A stretch of 64,000 nucleotides of DNA from Russula earlei. Taxonomy: Eukaryota; Basidiomycota; Agaricomycetes; Russulales; Russulaceae. A program made the translations under genes and the position numbers. The notes beneath the pieces were generated by a model, which was not told the DNA's origin, ran no database searches, and saw only the letters and a program-made list of their open reading frames with translations. Below, piece after piece: positions 53,943 to 64,000 of the stretch. Each line of letters begins with the position of its first letter. Position 1 is the first letter of the stretch. The DNA lies in the NCBI GenBank assembly GCA_025769875.1, contig JAGFNK010000008.1, forward strand, positions 62,001 to 126,000, in the 5' to 3' direction.

Positions 53943-56044
53943 ATGAGGAAGGCTCCTAATGGGCCCCCCTCCGATAAGAAAGGCCACTTTTGTCCTCCTT
54001 CGTGCGCCACTCATCCAAGAGATCGCTGGGAGTCTCTCTTCGTCTTCTCCTTCATAACCAAGTTCACACAGCCTCAAGGAAAGGTCGAAGGGCTAAATTC
54101 CCCCATGGAGTGCGTAGACGTTCCTATATATCTTCTGCTTTTCCTAAATTTCGTGCGCGCACCACAGTTTTCGAGGAAGCCCTCCTCTCTCATGAACCTC
54201 ATACTGTGATGACACAGATACTCACGCGTTTTGTCCTAAATCTGAGGCCTGGAACGCGTAATATTAAGTGAGTTGGATGCTTCCCGGCTCAGTAAACATG
54301 GGAGGAACCTTTCTTGTATGAATAGCACGGATCAAATATCGAGCACGCTGTCAGGGGTTCTCGCCGATTACTCTAAATCATCAGAGAGAACGGTGTTCTG
54401 GGATGATGAGCTCGGAACAAATGTGGATCCTTTCAAAGGTGTGGACGGGGGTTTCTTCGCCACCGATTGGGATACAAAAGTCTGTCTCTCGATCATGCGG
54501 CTTTCTTGTTCTTTATGGTCATTTTCTTTTGCTTTAGCTCAAAGTTTTACGCCAATTGGTGGAGCTGCAGTTAACCCACAGCGCGGGGATCAAAAGCCTC
54601 ATTGATCGCGCGTGGGGCGTGGGTCATGTCAAGCACAAGAAGAAAGAACCGGTTGATATCCCCATCCCAGACCCCTCCGACCCATTCAGTCGCGAGAGTC
54701 TTTCTTACACTCCAGTAGGGCAGGACAGCTCAAGGAAGCGGTACTGGGTTGTTGATGGTGCGTGCGCCCCTCTTTCCATCCAGGTGATATTTGCGTGTAT
54801 TTGCGCTGATCTCCTGAATCCTCTTTCCTCTTTGTGGTTTCCTTCCATTTCCCGATCCTGATGATGCGGCGTTCGCCGTCTGGTATCTTATCTCAAATTA
54901 CGACGTCGTCCTTGCCCATTGTCCCGATCCACTCAGAGTCACCTAGGGTCTATGTGTCAACTAATCCCTGGAAGGTTACGTCAACTTTTCAAACCGTATC
55001 TTCTACGAGAGAGGAATATGTCGCATTGATCGAGAGACTGAAAACATGTGCACCTACCAAGCCCAAGTCGAAAGCAGAGGTTGCGCACCAAAATCTTATA
55101 GCCGTCCTTGGAGGGCGCTTAGAAGCTATTGATAAAGAGCTAATGGTATGTGGCGGTCTTCTGGACCATTTCTGTTGTACCCCTGGCCGTCTGTCATCCC
55201 CCCCCCCCGTATTGCGTGGTTTACAGCTATTTTTAGAGGCTACAACGGGCACGCAAAAAGGCTGAGCAGCGCAATCTCTTCCTTGCTCAAGCTGAGATCA
55301 GGCAAACTCGAACGCGCCGGCAGACTCACAGGCCTGATTACGTTTACTACGACATGGAAAGTAGCGATGTACGTTTTTCAAATTTGCTGGGCTGAGCTGT
55401 CGCGGAATCATTTTTGTCACCAGAACGAGAAGGATGGTGAATACAAATATCAGGAAAATAATATTTCCGAGGATGAGGATGCCGACTTCATGAATTCACG
55501 ATCAGATACTACGTCTGCAGGTGGCCACCGACGAGTATCGGCGGACGTTGGACGTCGACGGTCAACGAGGACTGCGGCTATCAGCAGCGCTACAAAGCGT
55601 TCGGCGGCCGAGACGGACTCATGGACTCGGTGGCGAGGCGAGCGGAGGTCCGCACGATTAGGTGCTCCGCCCGAAGCTCAGTTTGATGAGCCCCCATCAA
55701 AGCGTGCTCGCACCGAAGATACCCTGAGCGTCAAGTCTGGTCTATCCGACATGGTCATCGATTCCCCTCCTGGCAATCTACCGGTTGAAAATCCTCTAGT
55801 GAAGCATCCTGGTGCAGCAGCGATAAAGCCGACAGAAGTTGCCATGGACCAGATCGCAGGGCGGAAAAAGAGTCGATTCTGGTATTACGCTGTGGAACCG
55901 GTTTCGACGCCACCGGCTGCGGCATCGACTCATGAAAATGGGAATACCCGTGGTGCAGGTAGCGATTTTACTTCAAGTGAATCGACTGCCGTGCCACGCT
56001 TAGAAGGGAGCTTATCTCCAGCACCAAGCATGGATGAGGATTGA
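53943..56044 (+). CDS. DDT/WHIM-type chromatin remodelling accessory protein
   Basis: Eight or so exons join without frame breaks. The protein begins MRKAPNGPPSDKKGHFCPPS and RWESLFVFSFITKF. Next is the DDT-like helical block MDFEEALLSHEPHTVMTQIL with TRFVLNLRPGTRNI, then WHIM-like motifs: GVLADYSKSSERTVFWDDEL, LRQLVELQLTHSAGIKSLI, PVGQDSSRKRYWVVD and SPRVYVSTNPWKV. A Lys/Arg-rich coiled coil (RARKKAEQRNLFLAQAEI) and a long acidic, Ser-rich tail with basic clusters follow. These modules occur in ISWI-class remodeller partners that read linker DNA length. First intron is 54110-54167; the fourth is unusually long (about 54755-54940). Its exact complex is unknown. Confidence 0.72.
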
Positions 56045-56298
56045 GTTGTTGCATTTTCTTCTGTTCTCCTTCAAATATTAAATTATTCTCCTGCATCGTC
56101 ACCATACCACTAAGGCTTCTGTCAATCGTTCACTGTAGACATTCAACGTGTTCGCTCTGTACTATCTGTTATTAGACGACTATTTTAAGCGTATGTGCGG
56201 TGGTGATATCGAGACATATGGGATTATGTAATGACCTCTTAGGCCGACCACTTAACACCGGATTTGTGCAGCTCCTGCTTGCTCAACCATCGCCATTG
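56045..56298. promoter_or_regulatory. Upstream region of MIP
   Basis: Short gap between two plus-strand genes, at the left border of the mating-type region. No element is recognised. Confidence 0.4.
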
Positions 56299-58769
56299 AT
56301 GCTCGCTCGCAATGTGCGTCTTTACCTACAACGCGCACAGAGAGTTCCGCTTTCTCCAAAACGACGTTACTTGGCCACCGTGCTCAACGCCACCTCTAAT
56401 GACTTCCTTGCTTTCTTCGACAGTCCGTCCCACCGCACATCATGCTCAAGATCGCCCACGGGCCTCTTTGGCCAGCCCTCTCTTATTTCGCCATCCTCTT
56501 TCCAAAACCTCGCCCTGGCCACCCTCATCCGAGCCCAGTTACTCACCGAGCGCATAGTCCGCGCTCGGAAGTCTCGTGACGAGCTCTTAAAAGTCGTCAA
56601 GAACCTCGACAGACTGAGCGACATGCTGTGCTCCGTGATTGACCTCGCGGAGCTCGTCCGAAACGCACATCCTGATCCGGAGTGGGTAAAGAGCGCAAAC
56701 GAGGCGTATGAGCAGCTGTGCGAGTACATGAACGTCTTGAACACCAATGTAGGGCTCTACCAGGTACGTCCGTTGCCCGACACCTTTGCATTGCATCCAC
56801 GAATCGAACAATTCCGGTGGGAACCACCTCACAGACTCTTCGAGACGTTCTGTCGGACCCGTCCATAGTCCGCACTCTCAGCCGCGAGGCGCATCAGACC
56901 GCCCTGACGTTTTGGCGGGACTTTGAAAAGTCCGGCATCAACCTCCCCCCCGAGCAGCGAGAACGTTTCGTATCGCTGTCCTCAGAGATCCTCGTGCTCG
57001 GGCGACGGTTCTTGAGCGAGGCCTCGAGCTCACGACCCCCAGCTGCGATCAAGCCCTCGGAGCTGCACGGCCTGAAGGACTTTGGCCTCGGCTCTCGGCT
57101 GCAGCTCCAATCCCGCTTCACGCAGCGCGACTTGCTCATCTACCCTGGTTCGCTCCAGGCGCAGATGATCATGCGCTTCGCGCCCGGCGAGGATCCGCGG
57201 CGCAAAGTATACATCGCGGCGAACTCCAGCGCTCCGGAGCAGATTGAGGTCCTCGAGGCTCTGCTTCGAACGCGCGGCCAATTAGCGCGGCTTGTGGGCT
57301 CGGACAGCTTCGCGCACATGGCACTTGGTGACAAGATGGCCAAGTCTCCAGGTTCGCATCCCATTTCACCGTGTTGAGAGCAGTTCGAGTACTGATTGGC
57401 GTATAGAAAATGTCCTTCAATTCTTAGACACACTGTTGGACCACACGCGACCACATGCGCGGCAGGCACTGCACGCACTCCAATTGCGCAAGCAGGCCCA
57501 TCTAAACATCGATGCACTACCTATCATACAGGCTTGGGATAGAGATTATTATTGCCCACCAGAACCGCCAGCACCTCCAATACCATTACCTCCGCTCACT
57601 CTTGGGACGGTCTTTCAGGCCCTTTCCCGACTGTTCGAAAGCCTCTATGGCGTGACCCTTCGCCCTGTCGACCTTTCACCTGGTGAGGCCTGGCACTCGG
57701 ACGTCAAAAAGCTCGAGGTGGTGGACGAGACGGACGGCCTTCTGGGATGGATATACACTGACCTTGTTCGCGCGGCGGAACAAGTCAAGCGGCGCAGCGC
57801 ACTACACGGTGCGATGTTCGCGGCGCACGGATGACGATGACGAAGCCGGCGACCTCTTACCTGCGGAGAATGACAAACAGCTCGCCGAAGTCTCCCGCGT
57901 ATTTGAAGCGGGCGGGCGGCATCGATTTCCGGGCGGCGTGTTCCAGCTACCCGTCGTCGTGCTGCTTACCGAGTTCTCCCGCCCGACGATGTCATTGCAC
58001 GGCCCCGCAGTGCTGGAGTGGCACGAAGTCCTAACGCTGTTTCACGAGATGGGACACGCGATGCACTGTATGTTTTCCATCCGTTCATCAAATGAGCCGA
58101 CTCTTAAACCTCTCCCACCATTCTCTTTAGCCATGATCGGCCGCACCGAATACCAGAACGTGTCGGGCACGCGCTGCGCGACCGACTTTGTCGAGCTGCC
58201 CTCAATCCTGATGGAACACTTCCTCACGTCCCCGCGCGTCCTCGCGCTCTTCGGCGCGTCCGACGGGCGACGGACGGACGCCGATGCCGTGGTGGGCAAC
58301 CACCACGAGGACCCGTGTCGCAGCATCGACACGTACGGGCAGATCTTGCTCGCCGCGCTCGGACCAGACGTACCACTCGCGCGCGGCGATGGACCCCTCG
58401 TTCGACTCGACGGCCGCGCTCGCGGATCTGCACGACAAGCGCGGGATCGTGCCCTACGTACCCGGGACGAGCTGGCAGACGCAGTTCGGGCATTTGTTTG
58501 GGTACGGCGCGACGTACTACTCGTATCTTTTCGATCGTGCCATTGCCGCGCGCGTGTGGAGAGAGCTATTCGTGCACGACCCGCTCGATCGCGGGACGGG
58601 CGAACGGTTGAAAAAGGAGGTTCTTAGGCACGGCGGTGGCGAGGACCCGTGGGCGATGTTGGGATCATTGTTAGGTGACCCAGAACTCGCGGGCGGAGAT
58701 GAGCGGGCGATGCGCGAGGTCGGGCGCTGGCGGATACAAGAGGAGGTGGCCGTGCCAGGACGTCACTGA
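56299..58769 (+). CDS. MIP: Mitochondrial intermediate peptidase (MIP/OCT1)
   Basis: M3-family zinc protease that removes an octapeptide from imported matrix proteins already cut by MPP. Four exons: 56299-56763, 56835-57351, 57407-58067 and 58131-58769. The start [20 protein letters not shown] is a clear mitochondrial presequence. Family blocks: [107 protein letters not shown], then [13 protein letters not shown] and [16 protein letters not shown]. The HEMGH zinc motif is encoded at 58043-58057. One extra base near 57765 (before [11 protein letters not shown]) and one near 58360 (before [10 protein letters not shown]) break the frame. In Agaricomycetes MIP borders the MAT-A locus, as here. 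Confidence 0.93.
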
Positions 58770-59067
58770 GCACCTAGGTTGCTATAACCTACAATCCATA
58801 CTCGAGCGAGCTCGACAGAGTATTTCTCTGAGTGGTATAAAAAATAAAGGGTAGTACACTGATAGTACATATGGACGGCATAGGACAAGTGTAGAGCTAG
58901 GACGGAGTGATAACAGCTTGATGTGAAGGGCCAGATGAAGATGATGAGAGGTTGGAACAGAAGTAACAAAAAAGGTATACATGGGCAAGGACCAAGAGAG
59001 AATATACGTCCGCGTGCAGTGTGGCCACGACGACAACAGATAAGTAAATAGGTAAAATGTGTAGAGG

Positions 59068-61119
59068 TTATGATACCCCGTATAGAGGCCAGATCTGTAA
59101 ATCATCAGCGAAGGCATCTGACGACGACGACGACAGAAAAGCGCTGGGTGGAATTGATGGATCAAGTAACGACATGGCTTGGTCGATATCACAAGAGGGC
59201 GGAAAAGGGGGGAACAAGAAACCTTCCTGTGAGTTTGGCACGGTTCTATGGGTCGTTGAAAGAGACGTGTGAGGTGATATCACAGGAGGGACGGAGGGAG
59301 TAAACTCAGGCAAGCTTGACCAGTCAATGACTTGCGAAGTAGGTGTCTCCAAATACAGCGAGGAAGAGGAAGAGCTGGAGATGAGAGATGACGGTAGGCC
59401 ACTGAGGTCCCCGAATGATGGCCAAGCATCTAATGAACTTGAACTGGCTGTAAAGTGATAATCAACATCGGGAAAATGGGGCAGTTGAGGATTCGACTTT
59501 AAGAAATCAGAATTTGGAACATCGATATACGCTGGCATGGCTGAACAATAATGAGGTCACACTTCGGATGCGAAAACAAAGACAACATACATATCCACGC
59601 CGCATTGTTTGACGGGGATGTTACAGAATTACAGTCCAAGGTGACGGGAGTCGAGAAGATATCAGTGTCAGTAACTGGTTCTATGATAGAGGGTGGGGGG
59701 GGGATTGAGGGAAGATCCCCAGTTGACGACAAAGAATTCAAGGAAGGGTGATATTTTGCAGCGATAGGTCTGCACGATGGGTGGGAAGGCATAGGCGAGG
59801 CGCTTTCCAAAACCTTCCGTCTTTGTATCGGCGGCGGGAAGGCATCATCGAGACCGACAAACTCGTCTAATGTGCCTTCGTCAAATTCAGCTCGCCCTCG
59901 CTTGTGACAGATGGAAGTAGAAGACTCGATTGAATACGATGGAGGGGTAAGGTGTAGAGACGAATTGAACGGAACATCGATCGGCGAAACTGAGATGGAT
60001 GCTGTGGCCCGAGCACTGTTACGTTTGAGCAGAGGGTCAGAAGACGGTGCGTGTTCCTGTTCGGAAAGAGCGCCTTCGATAAACCTGTGGAATTCAAGAT
60101 TAGTCTAGAAACGTGACCCCAGTAGCAGTAACGACCTACCGATATCTTTTGGGCCTGGCTGAGTCAGAATCCTCCGAGGTGAGGATGTCTTCAGTTAGAC
60201 GCCGCTTGCAGCCAGCCACGGCAGGGGGTGGAGTAGTGTCCTCTTCCTCGCTCGAGTCGCAGTCCGACTCCGACAAGTAGAAAAAATCATCGGGGGCCAT
60301 TGAAGAATCGACTTGGAAGGGAACAAATATTCCTTCAGAATCCATGCAGTGATCAGGTGCTTCAGGCATCCCGGGCAGGGTCCAAGACAGATCGTGATCT
60401 TCATTAAAGTGTTTCCCTTCCAGAGCTGGACGCTCCGGGAAATGGGTTTCGGCGACCGCCTTCATTGCAGTAAAGGCAGATACAACACCAAAAGGCATGC
60501 TATTGTCCCGTTCGAGGTAAACTCGCCTGGCAGCAGCTACGGTGGCACCGGGGGAGCTTGCAAAAAATTCGCGGGAAAGCCTAGTCCAACCGATAACATC
60601 CCTCATCTCCTCGAACCAGATCTCCACCTGCGCTGCCGAGGTCCCCGATAGATGACCCAGAACCTGCAGCTGCTTGCTCGGGGGATAGGGATTGTGGAGA
60701 TTGTGCATCAACCAACGATATGCATGTGCATCCAGAGCCTTGTGCTGACCGAGGGTAGACTGCACGTCAGAAGGGTGATGAGAAAACAAGGGATGGTATG
60801 GTACGGTTGGAGATGACGTTTCCGATGTGTTAGTAGGCATTTCGCTAATAAGGTCGTTTAAATGAGACTGAGCATCCTGAGAAATTGATTCACTTTGCAG
60901 TAGGCAGCTGGTTATATCCTGGATGGATCCGGCCACTTGGAATGGAAGGCGAGCTGTCTTTTCATCCAATTTCCTTGTAGCTTGAATGGCATTGACGTGA
61001 TTTGAAAACTGGGACTGTTCTCTGAAAACCTCTTTAAGAGATTCTTCATCGTCGGAGAGAACGGCAAGTAAAAACTGCTGTTCTAAGTGGACGGCCTTTG
61101 CCAGTAGGGTGGCTTCCAT
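59068..61119 (-). CDS. HD1: Mating-type A HD1-class homeodomain protein, divergent recognition helix
   Basis: Three exons (61119-60140, 60084-59591 and 59540-59068) encode 648 residues with no frame breaks. The N-terminal discrimination region (about residues 1-115) is helical, starting MEATLLAKAVHLEQQFLLAV. The atypical TALE-like homeodomain lies around residues 125-186: YRWLMHNLHNPYPPSKQLQV, then LSGTSAAQVEIWFEEMRDVI and GWTRLSREFF, followed by the family block VAAARRVYLERD. In HD1 and nearly all homeodomains the third helix reads WFxN; here the Asn is Glu. The C-terminus has a basic cluster (GCKRRLTEDIL, ARPKRYR) and long Ser/Pro-rich activation-type regions. It is divergent from the HD2-position gene and next to MIP, as expected for MAT-A. 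Confidence 0.85.
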
Positions 61120-61312
61120 AGCCGTAGTAGCGAACGGGGCGTGTAAAGTGAACGACGGGACTGGCGACCGATTCTGAAATCCACAATATAAGACACGTTA
61201 CCTAAGCACAATGGGATGATCGTCAAATGTCAAATACTGATAAACACTTCGGGACCTATTAATATTAAACCTGTCCCCGCCACTCACCCCAACCCCAACT
61301 AACTAAACTAGC
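61120..61312. promoter_or_regulatory. Divergent promoter of the HD pair
   Basis: 193 bases between the start codons of HD1 and the partner gene. Divergent transcription from a short shared region is the standard arrangement of HD1/HD2 pairs. Confidence 0.6.
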
Positions 61313-62946
61313 ATGACAAGCGACAGCCTCCCTCGATCCCTACTGTCTGAAAAGGCCCGCAATATATTGGTAATTCTCACTGATGGATATCGGTGTCTAC
61401 CCGATGGCGGCTCACAGAGTGTGCCTCTCTTCCCTGACGTTCAAATATCGTCCCAGCACTTCATCGACATGGGGCTTCGGCCTGCGACTGCTGAACGCTT
61501 ACTGGAATGTTTTTTGAAACGTGTTTCCCAAATCAGGCAAACTTTCGAATTTTATTCCGGCCGTGCTGTTCAAGGGGGTTGCCCCCTTCCTCATTCATAT
61601 TACCACGACACGTTCATCGTCCTGTACAGAAGGACTATCCAACGGTGGGCATCCCAAATTGCGTCAGCCGCTTGGCTATGCCGAACTGGTGTATGTTCAT
61701 TGAATCTGCGTAGGCAATGCATAAATGTGAGTCTTCTCATCAGCAATGTTCCTGCGTTCTAAACGCCCGTTAACCAAACAGATATATGTGGACAATGTTA
61801 CGAAGAATGATACTCTTCCAAGAGTCGGCTTTCAGCCAACACTATTCACTTCAAGTAAAGTGAGTGTTCGTCGAATTGTCTTGCCGACAATCATTAGCAT
61901 GGCATTAATCATGATTGCATGACTCCAGTTGGAAGAAGTGTGTGAGAAGGACGATACTCTATTAACAAAGCTAGTCGACCCCAACCTCACGGTATGGTCA
62001 TTTTTTTCTTTTGGGGGACTCGCCTCATACTCCACCCAGTTGTCTTCGCCCTCAGCTATCTCGCCAATATCGACATTCGCGAGTTCTGGTGACTTATTTA
62101 GCGGAGTGACACCCTCAACCTGTTTTCCAGCGCGGTATCCTCCACTGGGCGAACTGCACACTTTGTCTCGAAGGGCCTTTGTTACATCGTTTACTCGTGC
62201 AGCATCAACTGTTGAGAAGTCATCAGCAAGCTGCGGTGCTGACGTGCTGCCTTTGATCAGTCTCTTCAGCCAAATGAGCGTTTCGGGTCTGGAGGTTGGA
62301 ACAACAATTCAAAGATCTTCTAAAGGCTTTCCTCGGAACTCGAAACCAAAAAAGATAGAACCACTTCCTCCACTGCTGTCTTCGGTTATAGTGGACGCAT
62401 CAGGGTACCTCCTGCGAAATCCAGCCAACGACAATGGGTTTAGTTTCAACTGCAAAGTCCACACCTGTAAAACGTAGACGCAGAATTGCGCCGTTGCCAA
62501 ACCGCCATAAGAATTCCACTTCTTCGCCTTCCTCGGACTCAACGTCATCCTCCGCCTGCGGTGCTGCAGTCCCTTCTTATAGTGCCACACCGCGTCTTCA
62601 GTCTACCGAGGTAGCTGTCACAGGAAGGACACCCCAAGACCGTACCAATCAGTCGTCCTGTCTATCCTCGTCCCTTCGTCTAACCCGACCCGCACAAAAT
62701 CTCGCTGAGATGTCAAGTCCGTCAACATCGAAGCCAAGGAAAGCGATCCCTCTTCTCCGCCGACCACAGGGTACCTTTTCGTCGCAACAAACATTCCACC
62801 CAACTCTACCAGAGTCGAACGTCCCTTCACGCTCAGTGCCACGCTCGCCTTCTCTCAGTTTGGACACATCTTCCGCTTCATCTTCAGACGAGCTCGATAC
62901 CCCTCCTTCAACCCCCCGCATGTGTCCTCTATTCGTAGCACAATAG
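61313..62946 (+). CDS. HD2-position partner gene without a recognisable homeodomain
   Basis: At least four exons. The first (61313 to about 61690) encodes MTSDSLPRSLLSEKARNILV, then HFIDMGLRPATAERLLECFL and TIQRWASQIASAAW, a helical N-terminal region of the type HD2 proteins use for partner discrimination. The second ends near 61859 (VGFQPTLFTSSK) and the third starts near 61931 (LEEVCEKDDTLL). A later exon carries TPVKRRRRIAPLPNRHKN, a likely nuclear signal, and a Ser/Pro-rich tail ending CPLFVAQ. A 44-base intron (about 62385-62428) keeps the frame open. Nowhere in any frame do I find WFxNxR. FQPTLF to DDTLL could be the remnant of helix 1. Position and layout say HD2; sequence does not confirm it. 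Confidence 0.55.
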
Positions 62947-63433
62947 CCATACGGTACGGCCATTCCGTCTAAAACCAATCTGTTGGCGTTGCATGGGGGG
63001 ACATCACCCAGACGATGGCGTTTCGTCAAAACGAAGCATACATCTCGACCTCACGAAAGGTGTAGTGGACAAGAAAGACCGCTCACCTTACCTTCAGTGC
63101 CTAGTACTTCTTCACCCGTGTTTTTGTGGCTCTCGTCTTGGGCTCCATTGTCTCATTTTCTGGCTGCCTTAGTCTCCCAGCTTTTGCTTATATTTCATTC
63201 AATGTATCCTTATTGCCATTCCCAAACTGGTTTGTGTGCTACGGACCACCATGTACCTTACAACTCGAACGGTCGTTTTATCCATCTATCGGAATCTACC
63301 CCGTTGCGTTAATAGCGGGGGACATGAAACTTATGTTCCAGGTATTGGGATATCACACGAAGGCATTCGTCACATTACACGAGGAAGGCGGCAACATTAC
63401 AATACAATTTACATTCATCTACTCCGCTTGCGA
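62947..63433. other. Convergent intergenic region in the MAT-A locus
   Basis: About 490 bases between the stop of the HD2-position gene and the stop of the beta-flanking gene on the other strand. Two short plus-strand frames here show no domain. Probably two 3' untranslated regions. Confidence 0.45.
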
Positions 63434-63962
63434 TCACGCAAATTTGGAGGCCTACGCGGCCCCAACGTATGGCATCAGCATTGTCACATTGATAAAAGAG
63501 GCTGAACGCGCACCAAACTCAGCAGGTTGCCCAAGCCACCGCTGTTGCTGCCACCAGTCGGGCCACTGCCGAACTTGCTCTGGAAAAGGAGTTTGGCGAC
63601 GGTCAAGGCAGCGCCGTTGACCGCCTCCTGCTTCCCGCCACTGCTGGCGCCACCGGACTGGTCGAAGAGCTTGGAGGCCTCGGCCATGGCCAGACTGATC
63701 AGCTGTGTCTGGGAGCCGCCACCGCCACTGCCGGACGTGAATTTCTTGAGCACCTGCGCACGACGACGGAGGTCCGAAAGAAACAAAAAAAAAAAAACAC
63801 AAATGATGAAGGGAGGGCCTTGACCAGATGTGGCAGGCGTACCTGGAGGGCCGCGGCACTCCCTAGGGACGAAGCCGGTAGGCCCTGAGTGGACCCCTCC
63901 TCGTAGACTCTGCGGTGCGCGTCTTGAACGGCGCCCTCGTCGATGGGATGATCATGCTGGTC
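63434..63962 (-). CDS. Beta-flanking gene (beta-fg, DUF7721-type), 5' end missing
   Basis: Three visible exons: 63962-63843, 63753-63514 and 63451-63434, joined in frame; the start lies beyond 64000. The protein reads PIDEGAVQDAHRRVYEEG, then GLPASSLGSAAALQVLKKFT, a Gly-rich linker, QLISLAMAEASKLFDQSGG, KQEAVNGAALTVAKLLFQS, another Gly/Ser stretch and GLGNLLSLASKFA at the end. This composition and the final ASKF match the beta-flanking protein that borders the HD genes of many Agaricomycete MAT-A loci opposite MIP. Its function is unknown. The intron at 63754-63842 contains a long A run on the plus strand. Confidence 0.75.
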
Positions 63963-64000
63963 CTATGACCCCAACAAAAATAAAATATCAATATTTTTTT

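Noticed and set aside
1..64000. CRISPR arrays, prophage, insertion sequences, bacterial operons
   Set aside because: No regularly spaced repeats, no transposase genes and no terminal inverted repeats were found. The intron-rich gene structure is fungal.

Overview
This window is genomic DNA of a filamentous basidiomycete, almost certainly an Agaricomycete. The genes are dense, on both strands, and split by many short GT-AG introns of roughly 45 to 70 bases. Core promoters are pyrimidine-rich. The right-hand end has the gene order of a mushroom mating-type A (HD) locus. I see no prokaryotic features, CRISPR arrays, rRNA genes or convincing tRNA genes. Exon boundaries were set by eye, from splice signals and reading-frame continuity plus family knowledge.

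Layout. 1-5 kb: the 3' end of VTA1, then ABP1 and an unknown coiled-coil protein, both on the minus strand. 5-11 kb: a SAM methyltransferase and the U3 processome WD40 protein NAN1/UTP17. 11-14.3 kb: two tandem homeodomain genes. 14.6-17.1 kb: a small membrane protein, an unassigned coding-like block, and YTM1. 17.3-24.6 kb: an F-box gene, a PB1-domain gene and a broken xylose-reductase-like gene. 25-26.3 kb: ketopantoate reductase. 27.4-31 kb: an O-fucosyltransferase-like gene and a GDP-fucose-type transporter, divergent from one promoter. 31.5-45.1 kb, all plus strand: a condensation-like acyltransferase, RSC9, an ARMH3-like protein, the glycine decarboxylase P-protein and a seven-helix membrane protein. 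45.3-53.6 kb: SSS1, a PPR protein, COG1, a TMEM115 homologue and a FAM32A homologue. 53.9-56 kb: a DDT/WHIM-type chromatin protein. 56.3-64 kb: MIP, HD1, an HD2-position gene and the beta-flanking gene (MAT-A).

Two neighbourhoods are functionally coherent: fucosylation (transporter plus transferase) and Golgi trafficking (TMEM115 plus COG1). The MAT-A region looks degenerate. Its HD1 lacks the invariant homeodomain asparagine, and its partner has no recognisable homeodomain. About fifteen single-base frame breaks lie inside otherwise well-conserved housekeeping genes. They look like consensus errors in the assembly rather than gene decay, and anyone using the protein models should know this.
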